Virus record (IMG/VR): IMGVR_UViG_3300046011_005042
Coordinates: 1-25,933 of that record
Origin: a virus
Reading direction: 5' to 3' (one strand)
DNA: 25,933 bases
Shown here piece after piece: positions 1 through 6,427 of the stretch (within the stretch, counting starts at the first letter, position 1; each line of letters begins with the position of its first letter). The notes under the pieces are model-generated. The model was not told the DNA's origin, did no database searches, and saw only the letters and a list, made by a program, of their open reading frames with translations. The translations under genes were made by a program, and so were the position numbers.

Positions 1-683
1 ATTCCTTGAATACGAAGTAAATCTGCATGTATTGGCATCATCATAAAATTGACAGAAGGAGAAAATCCTCCGAAATCAAATGCATCTAATAAACCTTGAG
101 ATCCTAAACCAGTTCCAACAAATGGGTCAAAATATCTAACTATTGCTGGAGGTGGTTGATGAAGCACTCTACGTATTTCAATTGAACTAGTATTACTTAA
201 AGGGAATCCTAATGATGCAGAAACTGCATTGCGAATACTATATGTTTGAATACCATCAATTACATCAAATGATGCAGAATGCCATCTTACAGTACCACCA
301 GATTCAGCTTCTGTACCATATGCTTTACTTAGTTTAACAATGTATGATAATGATGTTCCTACCACTTTACCTGTTAATCCGGATGCGCCAATTAAATTAG
401 ATGCAGTTTGGGCACCTAATAAATTTGACAAATTATTAACAATGTTAACTTGATTAACTTGATTTGAATATTCTATCACTGCCGCTTCAAATGCCGTATA
501 AAAATTTACAGCTTGAAGTTCAACATCCATTATAGGATATCCTACCGTGTTAGCTGCAAATTTAGCAAATTTATCTGCGTGTGCTTGAAACACCGGATCG
601 GCATCAAAATACCCAAAAGGCGTCGATCCAGTTGTGAATGACGAACTGCCTGGCCAGATTGGTGAATTTTGTGAATAATCCAT
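1..683 (-). CDS. Probable virion structural protein, N-terminal 227 residues (runs off window)
   Basis: The open frame starts at ATG 681-683 and stays open to the window edge, so the C terminus is missing. The start has a Shine-Dalgarno-like AAAGGA about 6 bases upstream and begins MDYSQNSPIWPGSSSF. The visible part is rich in small and aromatic residues, has no signal peptide or membrane segment, and includes alternating hydrophobic stretches and an LHQPPPAIVRYFDP segment. I recognise no catalytic motif. Its place in the late gene block, just downstream of the major capsid gene and phoH, and its composition suggest a neck, tail or head protein, but this is inference. The stop codon of phoH lies 24 bases upstream, inside a conserved junction motif, so it may have its own late transcript. 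Confidence 0.7.
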   Translation of the reverse strand, partial: MDYSQNSPIWPGSSSFTTGSTPFGYFDADPVFQAHADKFAKFAANTVGYPIMDVELQAVNFYTAFEAAVIEYSNQVNQVNIVNNLSNLLGAQTASNLIGASGLTGKVVGTSLSYIVKLSKAYGTEAESGGTVRWHSASFDVIDGIQTYSIRNAVSASLGFPLSNTSSIEIRRVLHQPPPAIVRYFDPFVGTGLGSQGLLDAFDFGGFSPSVNFMMMPIHADLLRIQG

Positions 684-696
684 GGTATTTCCTTTT

Positions 697-709
697 TATA
701 TAAATATCA
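697..709 (-). promoter_or_regulatory. Recurrent AT-rich junction motif (candidate late promoter)
   Basis: The coding strand reads TGATATTTATATA. The TGA is the stop codon of phoH, and the motif ends 13 bases before the start of the next gene. It shares the TATTTAT core with eight other junctions in the window. The promoter role is inferred. Confidence 0.5.
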
Positions 710-1372
710 ATATGATTCATTTAAGAGACGTAAAATCTCCGTTAACGCTTCATGACGATGATTATCTTTTAAAATAATTTCATTGACAAACTTTGATCCT
801 TTAATCTTAGGTACATCATGTATAGCAGAATCATTTTTAAATTTCAAATCTATCTGATGTTTATCACCCGTTAATATCATTAAACTGTCTTTTCCTAAAC
901 GCGATAATACCATTTGTAATTGTTGTTTAGTTAAATTTTGAAATTCATCTACAATGCAAATTGCATTATCAAATGTACGTCCGCGGAAGTGTGCTAATGA
1001 AACCAATTCAATATTTTCTTCCTTTTCCATTTTGTCTAATATTTCCGGTTTATTATAAACTTTACGCATATTGCTACGAAGTGGAACTAACCATGGATCC
1101 ATTTTCTCTGCTAATGATCCCGGCAGAAATCCATTGTCTTCATTTGATACGGTTGGACGAGTTATGATAATTTTATTTACTTGTCGTTTAAAAAACATAT
1201 CTAATGCAATTTGTACTGCTAACAATGTTTTGCCACTACCTGCTTGTCCTAAAACAAAATTAAATGGCGTTTCAATAATCTTTGCTTTTGCTTGTTTTTG
1301 CTCGTCTGATAATGTTATTGTATATTTAATATCATTCTTCGGTGGAGTTTTCTCCTTGTTTTGTGTAGCCAT
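707..1372 (-). CDS. phoH: PhoH-like ATPase
   Basis: This 221-residue protein is a single P-loop ATPase domain of the PhoH family, related to the N-terminal half of superfamily 1 helicases. The Walker A motif is GQAGSGKT at residues 42-49. The Walker B motif is ICIVDEFQN at about 138-146, with Asp142 and Glu143. A conserved LTGDKHQID segment follows at about 167-175. The length fits the short phage form without an RNA-binding KH or PIN extension. PhoH-like genes are common in marine T4-like phages, but their role there is unsettled; phosphate stress and RNA metabolism have both been suggested. The start at 1370-1372 has AAAGGA about 5 bases upstream. The gene sits between a small unknown downstream of gp23 and a probable virion gene. 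Confidence 0.93.
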   Translation of the reverse strand: MATQNKEKTPPKNDIKYTITLSDEQKQAKAKIIETPFNFVLGQAGSGKTLLAVQIALDMFFKRQVNKIIITRPTVSNEDNGFLPGSLAEKMDPWLVPLRSNMRKVYNKPEILDKMEKEENIELVSLAHFRGRTFDNAICIVDEFQNLTKQQLQMVLSRLGKDSLMILTGDKHQIDLKFKNDSAIHDVPKIKGSKFVNEIILKDNHRHEALTEILRLLNESY

Positions 1373-1386
1373 AACTATCCTTTGTT

Positions 1387-1662
1387 TTAGTGTAATTTTG
1401 TAAGCGTGGATTCTTGCAGTGTCATGTCTTTAAGAGTTTCAATTTTACCTAAACACATTTTTCTAACTGCATGAAATGATTCTCTAGGAGCATATGGCGT
1501 CATTATTTTTATAGTAATTCGTTCTTTATCAGGTCCTAAATCTTGTTCGATATGTACCATTAATACTAAACGAACTGCTCGTATTCTATCTAATACGTCA
1601 ATTAATCGGCCATCATAACGAATAATCGCTTCCATGGAATATTTGTTTCTTTCTACTGCCAT
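1387..1662 (-). CDS. Small conserved-looking protein of unknown function (91 aa)
   Basis: I do not recognise this protein. The frame can be extended upstream to 1713, but that start lies inside the terminator hairpin after gp23 and the extra residues would cross the AT-rich junction motif. I therefore place the start at ATG 1660-1662, giving MAVERNKYSMEAIIRYDG. The protein looks like a compact alpha/beta fold with alternating hydrophobic strands (RLVLMVHIEQDL, RITIKIMTPY) and no membrane segment. There is no clear Shine-Dalgarno sequence; the junction motif ends only 8 bases before the ATG. It is followed 14 bases later by phoH and is probably co-transcribed with it. The strand-helix pattern and charge suggest a small cytoplasmic or virion accessory protein, but no function can be assigned. 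Confidence 0.7.
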   Translation of the reverse strand: MAVERNKYSMEAIIRYDGRLIDVLDRIRAVRLVLMVHIEQDLGPDKERITIKIMTPYAPRESFHAVRKMCLGKIETLKDMTLQESTLTKLH

Positions 1663-1670
1663 ATCTTTTA

Positions 1671-1683
1671 TATATAAATATTT
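1671..1683 (-). promoter_or_regulatory. Recurrent AT-rich junction motif (candidate late promoter)
   Basis: The coding strand reads AAATATTTATATA and lies directly downstream of the gp23 terminator and 8 bases before the 91-residue gene. A promoter here would restart transcription after the terminator. Role inferred. Confidence 0.5.
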
Positions 1684-1690
1684 GGATAGT

Positions 1691-1719
1691 AAAAAAGGGA
1701 TAACCGAAGCCATCCCTTT
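1691..1719 (-). terminator. Rho-independent terminator after the major capsid gene
   Basis: On the minus strand an 8-bp stem AAAGGGAT/ATCCCTTT is extended by two G-T pairs and a C-G pair closing a TTCG tetraloop, then runs into six T residues. The C(UUCG)G loop is exceptionally stable in RNA. It begins about 37 bases after the gp23 stop and would end the capsid transcript. Confidence 0.9.
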
Positions 1720-1755
1720 CTGTTTAATTAGTTAAATAATTAAATTGATTAACTA

Positions 1756-3432
1756 TTAAAGAGTGTTAAGTCCGTGTACATATACTTTACCGTAGAACTC
1801 AGGACGAACCACTTTCTTCGCGTAACGTGTCATAACACCTTTACGTGGAGTGAAGTTAACTGGATCGTAAACTAATGGAGTCATGATAAGTGGAATGTAT
1901 GGAGAATAAACAGCACCCGTTTCAAGGAACTGACTACCTCTGAAGCCCATAAGGATTACATTCTCTAACATGTATGGGTTTTTGTATACTGTGTATCGGT
2001 TATTGATTGCACCAATTTTTTGAACACCGGCAGCAAATTCTAATTTAGTACCATCTGTGTCTGCAGCAAATCCTGGGATAGACTCAAGAATAGTTGCTAC
2101 TGCAGGAGATGTAACTAAGAAATTAGCACCACCACGTAATGTTTTTTGGTGAATCTTGTTACTTACTTTTTGAAGTTTAGTACCTAATGTTTGGAACCAA
2201 CCACCTTGAGTGTTGTAGAATCCATCACCAGCTGCACCAACTGAACCAGCTGCTGCTTGAGTAAATCCAGATCCGTTCCATACGTTGTTATTCAATGCTG
2301 ACCAATACTCAGTTGTAGGAGCCGCAGAAATCAACATATCTAAAATCTCAAGATCAATTTCCATTGATACATACTCAGACAACATTGAAGTCAATTCAGC
2401 TTCAGCATCAATTGAATGGTATGCATTCAAATCTTGTGCAAATTCAGGTGTCCAAACTGCTTTCAACTTACGTGTTTTAGCAACGATTGGATCTGATTGC
2501 ATTTCCAAGTTAATTTCTGGAATGTCAATATCCGTACCAACATTAATACCTGAAGTACCTGACCCTTTAAATGGATCTTTATCTTCAAAATCACCTCTAG
2601 TTACATCAGATGGTTGTACACTGTATTGTACAAATAATGCAGACGCAGCTTTAGCTACTTGAAGAGATGTTGCTTGTGCGGTTGTTACAATGAATGATGC
2701 AGTGTAATCAGATGTAATTTTAGAAAATGCTTGTACTGGAATAATTTCAGTTGAACCAGATAACAATGTAAATGCTCTAACTGCAAATAAATCAGCATTA
2801 GTTGGCATTGCAATAGTTACTTTTTTGTAGCTAGATAAAGAAGCAGAATATGCACTATCAAAGTTAACATCTGCCGCATCAGACAATGCACCTGCACCAG
2901 AACCTGTTGAAGCAACTGCTGACAAGTTAGATGTAGTTACGTTGTTGATTGAATAACCAAAACGACCTGCACCATAAAGACCACCTGCTGCGTCAGAACC
3001 AGTAGTTGTAACACCAAACAATGAATCTAATGCATTAGGATTACCAAATGGATCACCTGTTCTATTAGAATTGTCATTATCAAATCCAGGTTGAGCTGTA
3101 CCATATTTAAAGTCTAAGTAAAATACTAGACCTGATGGCAAGTTCATTGGTTGAACTGATACAAATTCTTTAGCTGCAAATTCAGCAAAGATACGACGTA
3201 CCAATGGAAGTGCAACACCAGCCCACTCTTCAGATCCATTTGCTGTACCTGTTTGTGAAGCTTCTTTTACTAATTGTCTTGCTTGGTTTTCAAGCAATTG
3301 AGCCATTCCTGCTCTTTCTGTCTCATTTCTAAGACCTTCTAACAATCCCGTTCTTTCCCATTTGTTCACAGTTGCTAATGCAGCTGATCTTTGAGAATTA
3401 TCAGGACTTTGTAATAATGAATTTAAACTCAT
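1756..3432 (-). CDS. 23: Major capsid protein, T4 gp23-like
   Basis: This 558-residue protein is the main shell subunit of the T4-type head. The region VALPLVRRIFAEFAAKEF followed by VSVQPMNLPSGLVFYL (residues about 73-105) matches the highly conserved gp23 segment containing VQPMN.P.G. The length is close to T4 gp23 (521 residues). The N-terminal stretch is helical and charged, like the gp23 propeptide. An LVKE/AS site at residue 57, shortly before the conserved block, is a plausible gp21 cleavage site, by analogy with FLTE/AE in T4. The middle is Ser/Thr/Ala/Gly rich, as expected for the surface insertion. The gene is preceded by a strong AAGGAG ribosome-binding site, follows the scaffold gene by 28 bases and ends at a strong terminator, which fits very high expression. 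Confidence 0.97.
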   Translation of the reverse strand: MSLNSLLQSPDNSQRSAALATVNKWERTGLLEGLRNETERAGMAQLLENQARQLVKEASQTGTANGSEEWAGVALPLVRRIFAEFAAKEFVSVQPMNLPSGLVFYLDFKYGTAQPGFDNDNSNRTGDPFGNPNALDSLFGVTTTGSDAAGGLYGAGRFGYSINNVTTSNLSAVASTGSGAGALSDAADVNFDSAYSASLSSYKKVTIAMPTNADLFAVRAFTLLSGSTEIIPVQAFSKITSDYTASFIVTTAQATSLQVAKAASALFVQYSVQPSDVTRGDFEDKDPFKGSGTSGINVGTDIDIPEINLEMQSDPIVAKTRKLKAVWTPEFAQDLNAYHSIDAEAELTSMLSEYVSMEIDLEILDMLISAAPTTEYWSALNNNVWNGSGFTQAAAGSVGAAGDGFYNTQGGWFQTLGTKLQKVSNKIHQKTLRGGANFLVTSPAVATILESIPGFAADTDGTKLEFAAGVQKIGAINNRYTVYKNPYMLENVILMGFRGSQFLETGAVYSPYIPLIMTPLVYDPVNFTPRKGVMTRYAKKVVRPEFYGKVYVHGLNTL

Positions 3433-3440
3433 CTTTTTTT

Positions 3441-3446
3441 CTCCTT
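3441..3446 (-). promoter_or_regulatory. Strong ribosome-binding site of gp23
   Basis: The coding strand reads AAGGAG, 8 bases before the ATG at 3430-3432. It is one of the two best Shine-Dalgarno matches in the window. That is unusual if the host is a Bacteroidota, whose ribosomes mask the anti-Shine-Dalgarno sequence. Confidence 0.85.
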
Positions 3447-3460
3447 GTTTGTTTTTTAAA

Positions 3461-4474
3461 TTAAATTAATCCTGCTAATTTTTTCCAACGGTTTGCCATT
3501 TCAAAACCTTCAGATAAAATTTGCGTTGTTTGGCGTGATGGCGCAGTTGTAGAAATTGCTCTAGATGCTGCTGATTCTTTTACCATCTTGCGTTTTTGTG
3601 TTGGTTTGTTAAAGCTTTCAGCCAATGTAGCAAATACTAATTTTGCTTCTCTTGTTGATACCGCTCTATCAAAATTCTCAATAACTTTCATTTTTTGACC
3701 TTCGTTCAAGTCAAAGTTACGGAACAATTTGTTTGTGTAAAGAAGTTTTGCATTTAAAAGATTAACTTCGTTGATAACAGACTTAAGGTGTTTAACCGTA
3801 CGGTATGCTTCTTCTAAGTTTTGCTCTAATTCTGCCTTTTCGGTTTGTAATGCATCTACTTGAGCTGCACCAGCCATTGGCTCATCTACCATTTCTTCTT
3901 CACGTAAGATTGCTTCGATGATTGAATTGATATCTTCGTCAATTTCATCAGTTACTGGTTCTTCTGCTGGCATTTCTTGTTCGTTATATGCACCTTCTCC
4001 GTACATACCTTCATTTTCCATACCATCCAATGGTTCTTCCAATTCTCTTAAAATTTCATCTAAATTAAGATCATCTTCTTCAGCTTCCATTCCTGCTTCC
4101 ATTCCAGCTTCTGCACCTGCTTCCATTCCAGTGTCTGCACTAGCTTCTAAGTCTGCATCTTCTTCACCACCTAATATTCCTGTTAAATCATACTCGCCGT
4201 CATCATTGAAATCTAATCCAACGTTAACTGAATCTGGGAATTCACCCATATCCATTCCTTCTTCACCTTCCATTCCAGCTTCTGCGTCTGCATCCAAGTC
4301 CATGTTAACATCCATTTCATCTTCTTCTAATTCTTTCATTAGACCAGCTGATAGAATGTTTTCAAGTCTAGGAGCAAATGCTTCTTGTAATGCAAGTTTT
4401 GCGTTTGCTAATGCCGTTTCTTTAACTGCCTTAGCATCAGCGATTGCTTGTTTTAGCAAATCTGATTTTGCCAT
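3461..4474 (-). CDS. 22: Prohead core scaffold protein, T4 gp22-like
   Basis: This 337-residue protein lies directly upstream of gp23, the position of the T4 scaffold gene. It has the expected build: a helical N terminus, a very acidic Asp/Glu/Met/Gly-rich middle (about residues 48-200, with repeated GMEAG and GMEAE units), a coiled-coil region (about 205-245), and a conserved-looking basic C-terminal tail ending RWKKLAGLI. Scaffold proteins of this type form the inner core of the prohead and are digested by gp21. Several Leu/Ile-x-Glu sites, for example in ILSEGF near the C terminus, could be cut. A strong AAGGAG precedes the start, behind a leader of about 100 bases with hairpins. The repeated acidic units are more extreme than in T4. 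Confidence 0.9.
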   Translation of the reverse strand: MAKSDLLKQAIADAKAVKETALANAKLALQEAFAPRLENILSAGLMKELEEDEMDVNMDLDADAEAGMEGEEGMDMGEFPDSVNVGLDFNDDGEYDLTGILGGEEDADLEASADTGMEAGAEAGMEAGMEAEEDDLNLDEILRELEEPLDGMENEGMYGEGAYNEQEMPAEEPVTDEIDEDINSIIEAILREEEMVDEPMAGAAQVDALQTEKAELEQNLEEAYRTVKHLKSVINEVNLLNAKLLYTNKLFRNFDLNEGQKMKVIENFDRAVSTREAKLVFATLAESFNKPTQKRKMVKESAASRAISTTAPSRQTTQILSEGFEMANRWKKLAGLI

Positions 4475-4481
4475 ACTTGTT

Positions 4482-4487
4482 CTCCTT
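4482..4487 (-). promoter_or_regulatory. Strong ribosome-binding site of gp22
   Basis: The coding strand reads AAGGAG, 7 bases before the ATG at 4472-4474. Confidence 0.85.
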
Positions 4488-4507
4488 AAATTTTGTTTTT
4501 TGGAAAT

Positions 4508-4578
4508 AAGATTATTTGAAAATCTTAATAAGAATATAAAATTATGTAACGCTATATAAGATAGAATAGCGTATTCTA
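4508..4578 (-). promoter_or_regulatory. Structured leader of the scaffold gene with overlapping hairpins
   Basis: Three inverted repeats lie between the candidate promoter and the gp22 start. Plus-strand TAGAATA (4562-4568) pairs with TATTCTA (4572-4578) across a GCG loop. ACGCTAT (4549-4555) pairs with ATAGCGT (4566-4572). AAGATT (4508-4513) pairs with AATCTT (4521-4526). The first two share bases and cannot form together, so the leader could switch between folds. The regulatory role is inferred. Confidence 0.45.
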
Positions 4579-4580
4579 CA

Positions 4581-4592
4581 AATAAATATAAG
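4581..4592 (-). promoter_or_regulatory. Recurrent AT-rich junction motif upstream of gp22
   Basis: The coding strand reads CTTATATTTATT, 106 bases before the gp22 start and just after the bS21 terminator. This spacing makes a promoter more likely than a translation signal, because it lies far from the start codon. Confidence 0.5.
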
Positions 4593-4610
4593 CAAAAATA
4601 AAAAACCAGT

Positions 4611-4641
4611 AAAAAAGCCCTAACTTTTTAGGCTAGGGCTT
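4611..4641 (-). terminator. Rho-independent terminator after bS21
   Basis: On the minus strand an 8-bp stem AAGCCCTA/TAGGGCTT closes an 11-base loop and continues into a run of T residues. It begins 20 bases after the bS21 stop and separates the protease/bS21 transcript from the scaffold/capsid transcript. Confidence 0.88.
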
Positions 4642-4660
4642 AAAATTTCAAGTAAATCAA

Positions 4661-4906
4661 TTAATCTCGGTGTAAATCTCTTACATGTTGAATGTAACGT
4701 GCTGCACTTAATTCTTGTCTACGTTTAACACTTGGCTTTGTAAAAGTTTTATTATCTTTAATTTTTTCTAAAACTCCTGCTGATTTTACTTTGCGTTTAA
4801 ATATTTTCATTGCATGTGCAAAATCTTCTCGGCTTGTTCCTACTACATTAACTGCTGTAGCGTGACCTGGTACAATTGCTTTGTGTTGTTTTTGTTTTTT
4901 ACTCAT
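4661..4906 (-). CDS. rpsU: Phage-encoded small-subunit ribosomal protein bS21
   Basis: This 81-residue basic protein carries the bS21 core: FKRKVKSAGVLEKI (residues 36-49) and FTKPSVKRRQELSAARYIQ (55-73). From memory, the Flavobacterium protein has KPSVVKRAQIQKAAYIQ, which aligns without gaps to the second segment. The match is much closer to the Bacteroidota type than to the Arg-rich proteobacterial tail. Tyr71 aligns with the Tyr (about residue 54) that helps cover the anti-Shine-Dalgarno end of 16S rRNA in that phylum. An N-terminal extension of about 17 residues (MSKKQKQHKAIVPGHATAV) is unusual. The gene has no Shine-Dalgarno sequence and sits in the head module between a 141-residue unknown and a terminator. 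It presumably enters host ribosomes to alter mRNA choice during infection; that role is inferred. Confidence 0.9.
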   Translation of the reverse strand: MSKKQKQHKAIVPGHATAVNVVGTSREDFAHAMKIFKRKVKSAGVLEKIKDNKTFTKPSVKRRQELSAARYIQHVRDLHRD

Positions 4907-4916
4907 ATATGTGTTA

Positions 4917-5342
4917 TTAAATTTTTCTTAAAGGACGTTTGGTTTGCATTTCTGGTGATGGTAATTCTCGCGCCGGATTTGCTTCTCCACGAACTTTGAA
5001 TTTAAACGCTGCTAATTCTAAACGTTGAGCAAAATAACCTTGAATGCGTTGTGCATCCTTTTCTGGATCATCACCTAATCGAAAATAGAAATAACCACTT
5101 TTACCATTTTTAGATAACGTACGTTTAATTATAGTAAATCCTTTCTTTTCTGCCCATTGTTTGATATCATCTGAAACAGACTGTGCCTGTGCTGGATCTT
5201 TAATTGCATATACAACCCCACCTTGATATTCATCAATACCATTAACCAATTTAGCTTCGTCTACTAATTTTTCATCAGCTGATTCAACTGATTCTGTTAG
5301 TCCGAAGAAATCTCTATACAATTTTTTAAACGTATTCATCAT
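4917..5342 (-). CDS. Unknown protein in the head module (141 aa)
   Basis: I do not recognise a family. The N terminus (MMNTFKKLYRDFFGLTESVESADE) is an amphipathic helix followed by a Leu-Thr-Glu site of the sort cut by T4-type prohead proteases, then an acidic linker. Residues about 40-125 look like a compact alpha/beta domain (GVVYAIKDPAQAQSVSDDIKQW, YFYFRLGDDPEKDAQRI). The C-terminal tail is basic and Pro-rich (ELPSPEMQTKRPLRKI). There is no membrane segment. The start has AAAGG 5 bases upstream; a second ATG follows immediately. It lies between a helical unknown and bS21, in the block that in T4 contains only core and protease genes, so a prohead core or internal protein is a reasonable guess. 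An RNA-binding role linked to bS21 is possible but unsupported. Confidence 0.8.
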   Translation of the reverse strand: MMNTFKKLYRDFFGLTESVESADEKLVDEAKLVNGIDEYQGGVVYAIKDPAQAQSVSDDIKQWAEKKGFTIIKRTLSKNGKSGYFYFRLGDDPEKDAQRIQGYFAQRLELAAFKFKVRGEANPARELPSPEMQTKRPLRKI

Positions 5343-5382
5343 ACTTACCTTTAATATAAAAAATTAAATTATGATATCCAAA

Positions 5383-5793
5383 TTAACGAACATCATAATA
5401 TTTACTTAATCCTTCTCGGATATCTTCACACGCTGCTTCCATTCTGCGTTCGTGAATCATTACTTCATTTGCACTTTTTTGTAATTCTGTTAAAGATGCT
5501 TTTACAAATTTAGAACGACGAGATGCATCTATTTTATCAACGACATCATTTTCAGATTCGCTAATCATTCGATCTGCAACTTCTACCATTTTAGATATTT
5601 GTTCAACTGATTCTTTTAAACGTTCGCCTCGTGCGCGCAATGTTTCTGCTAATTCTGAGAATCTACTTAATCCATCAGCTAATGCTCTTTTTTCGTCTAT
5701 AGATAACGGCGCCGGTTGTTCACCAAATACTGTTTGTTTTTTCTCATCTCTTTCGTACAATAAGTCACGTACTAGTTGTAATTTGCTTTTCAT
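5383..5793 (-). CDS. Helical protein of unknown function between gp21 and bS21 (136 aa)
   Basis: The sequence is almost entirely helix-forming, with heptad-like Leu/Ile spacing (LSRFSELAETLRARGERLKE, EQISKMVEVADRMISESEND) that suggests an extended coiled-coil bundle. There is no signal peptide, membrane segment or catalytic motif. The start at 5791-5793 is 3 bases after the protease stop at 5797 and has an AGGA 8 bases upstream that lies in the end of the gp21 gene, so the two are probably translated together. Size, helicity and position next to the protease gene suggest a minor prohead core component, comparable in role to T4 gp67 or gp68, although I see no direct sequence similarity. Confidence 0.78.
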   Translation of the reverse strand: MKSKLQLVRDLLYERDEKKQTVFGEQPAPLSIDEKRALADGLSRFSELAETLRARGERLKESVEQISKMVEVADRMISESENDVVDKIDASRRSKFVKASLTELQKSANEVMIHERRMEAACEDIREGLSKYYDVR

Positions 5794-5796
5794 ATT

Positions 5797-6426
5797 TTAT
5801 ATCCTACATTTACCATCTTCACATAAAATTGATGTAATAATACTATTTACACCACTATATTTATTTGTTGTTATATTTTTATTAGTTGATTCATTCATGC
5901 TCGTAGGCCGCATAAAAGCCCCATGAGTTGATGGATTAGAAACAAAGTCCCAACATATCAATTCAAAATCTTCTTGAACTTCTACTACACCTTCACTACG
6001 TAATTCTTTAACTGACCCCATTCCTCTACTAGAAATACCTAATGTAATTCCTGCTTTAAACAATGATTTCAATATGTTTCCAGATGGCGTATCTAGAATT
6101 TGTACTGCTCCACATAAATCATCACCTTTCCACCAAATTTTTAAAACATTGTGTGAAACATTGTTCAAGTTAACTACTGATGATTCTGGATGATCTAATT
6201 CGCCTAATGCTCTATGTTGATCAATATATTCGGTTTGATATCGTTTACATTCTCTTTCTAGAATATGTTTAGGATATATTCTACCATTTTGATTTTTAGC
6301 TCCAGCTCGTTGCAATACACCTTGCACAACAACTCCGCCAGGAATGCCATATGCAGCACCTGATTGCTCGGTTAATGTCCCGACAGGTTTAAATGGTATA
6401 TATTCTACAATTAACTGCTTTGACAT
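5797..6426 (-). CDS. 21: Prohead core protease, T4 gp21-like
   Basis: This 209-residue serine protease matches the T4 gp21 (S77) family, which matures the head by cutting scaffold, capsid and internal proteins after Leu/Ile-x-Glu type sites. The conserved parts are NGRIYPKHILERE (47-59), LGELDHPE (74-81) with the probable catalytic His79, GITLGISSRGMGS (126-138) with the catalytic Ser at 132 or 133, and CWDFVSNPSTHGA (158-170) with the probable third residue Asp160. The C-terminal 35 residues (from about TSMNES) are Asn/Thr/Ser rich and probably a removable tail, as in the self-processing T4 enzyme. AGGAG stands 6 bases before the ATG. The gene starts one base after the preceding stop codon. 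Confidence 0.95.
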   Translation of the reverse strand: MSKQLIVEYIPFKPVGTLTEQSGAAYGIPGGVVVQGVLQRAGAKNQNGRIYPKHILERECKRYQTEYIDQHRALGELDHPESSVVNLNNVSHNVLKIWWKGDDLCGAVQILDTPSGNILKSLFKAGITLGISSRGMGSVKELRSEGVVEVQEDFELICWDFVSNPSTHGAFMRPTSMNESTNKNITTNKYSGVNSIITSILCEDGKCRI

Positions 6427-6427
6427 A

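Noticed and set aside
697-709. TATAAATA read on the plus strand as a T4 late promoter
   Set aside because: It would drive transcription antisense to every gene in the window. The motif is better read on the coding strand as TATTTATA.
1663-1713. Upstream start for the 91-residue gene
   Set aside because: The first ATG lies inside the terminator hairpin and the added residues would be coded by the AT-rich motif.
3918-4559. Plus-strand Ser/Pro/Ile-rich open frame of 213 residues
   Set aside because: It is the antisense shadow of the acidic repeat part of gp22. Its serine-rich composition is what Asp/Glu codons give when read in reverse, and it has no supporting motif.
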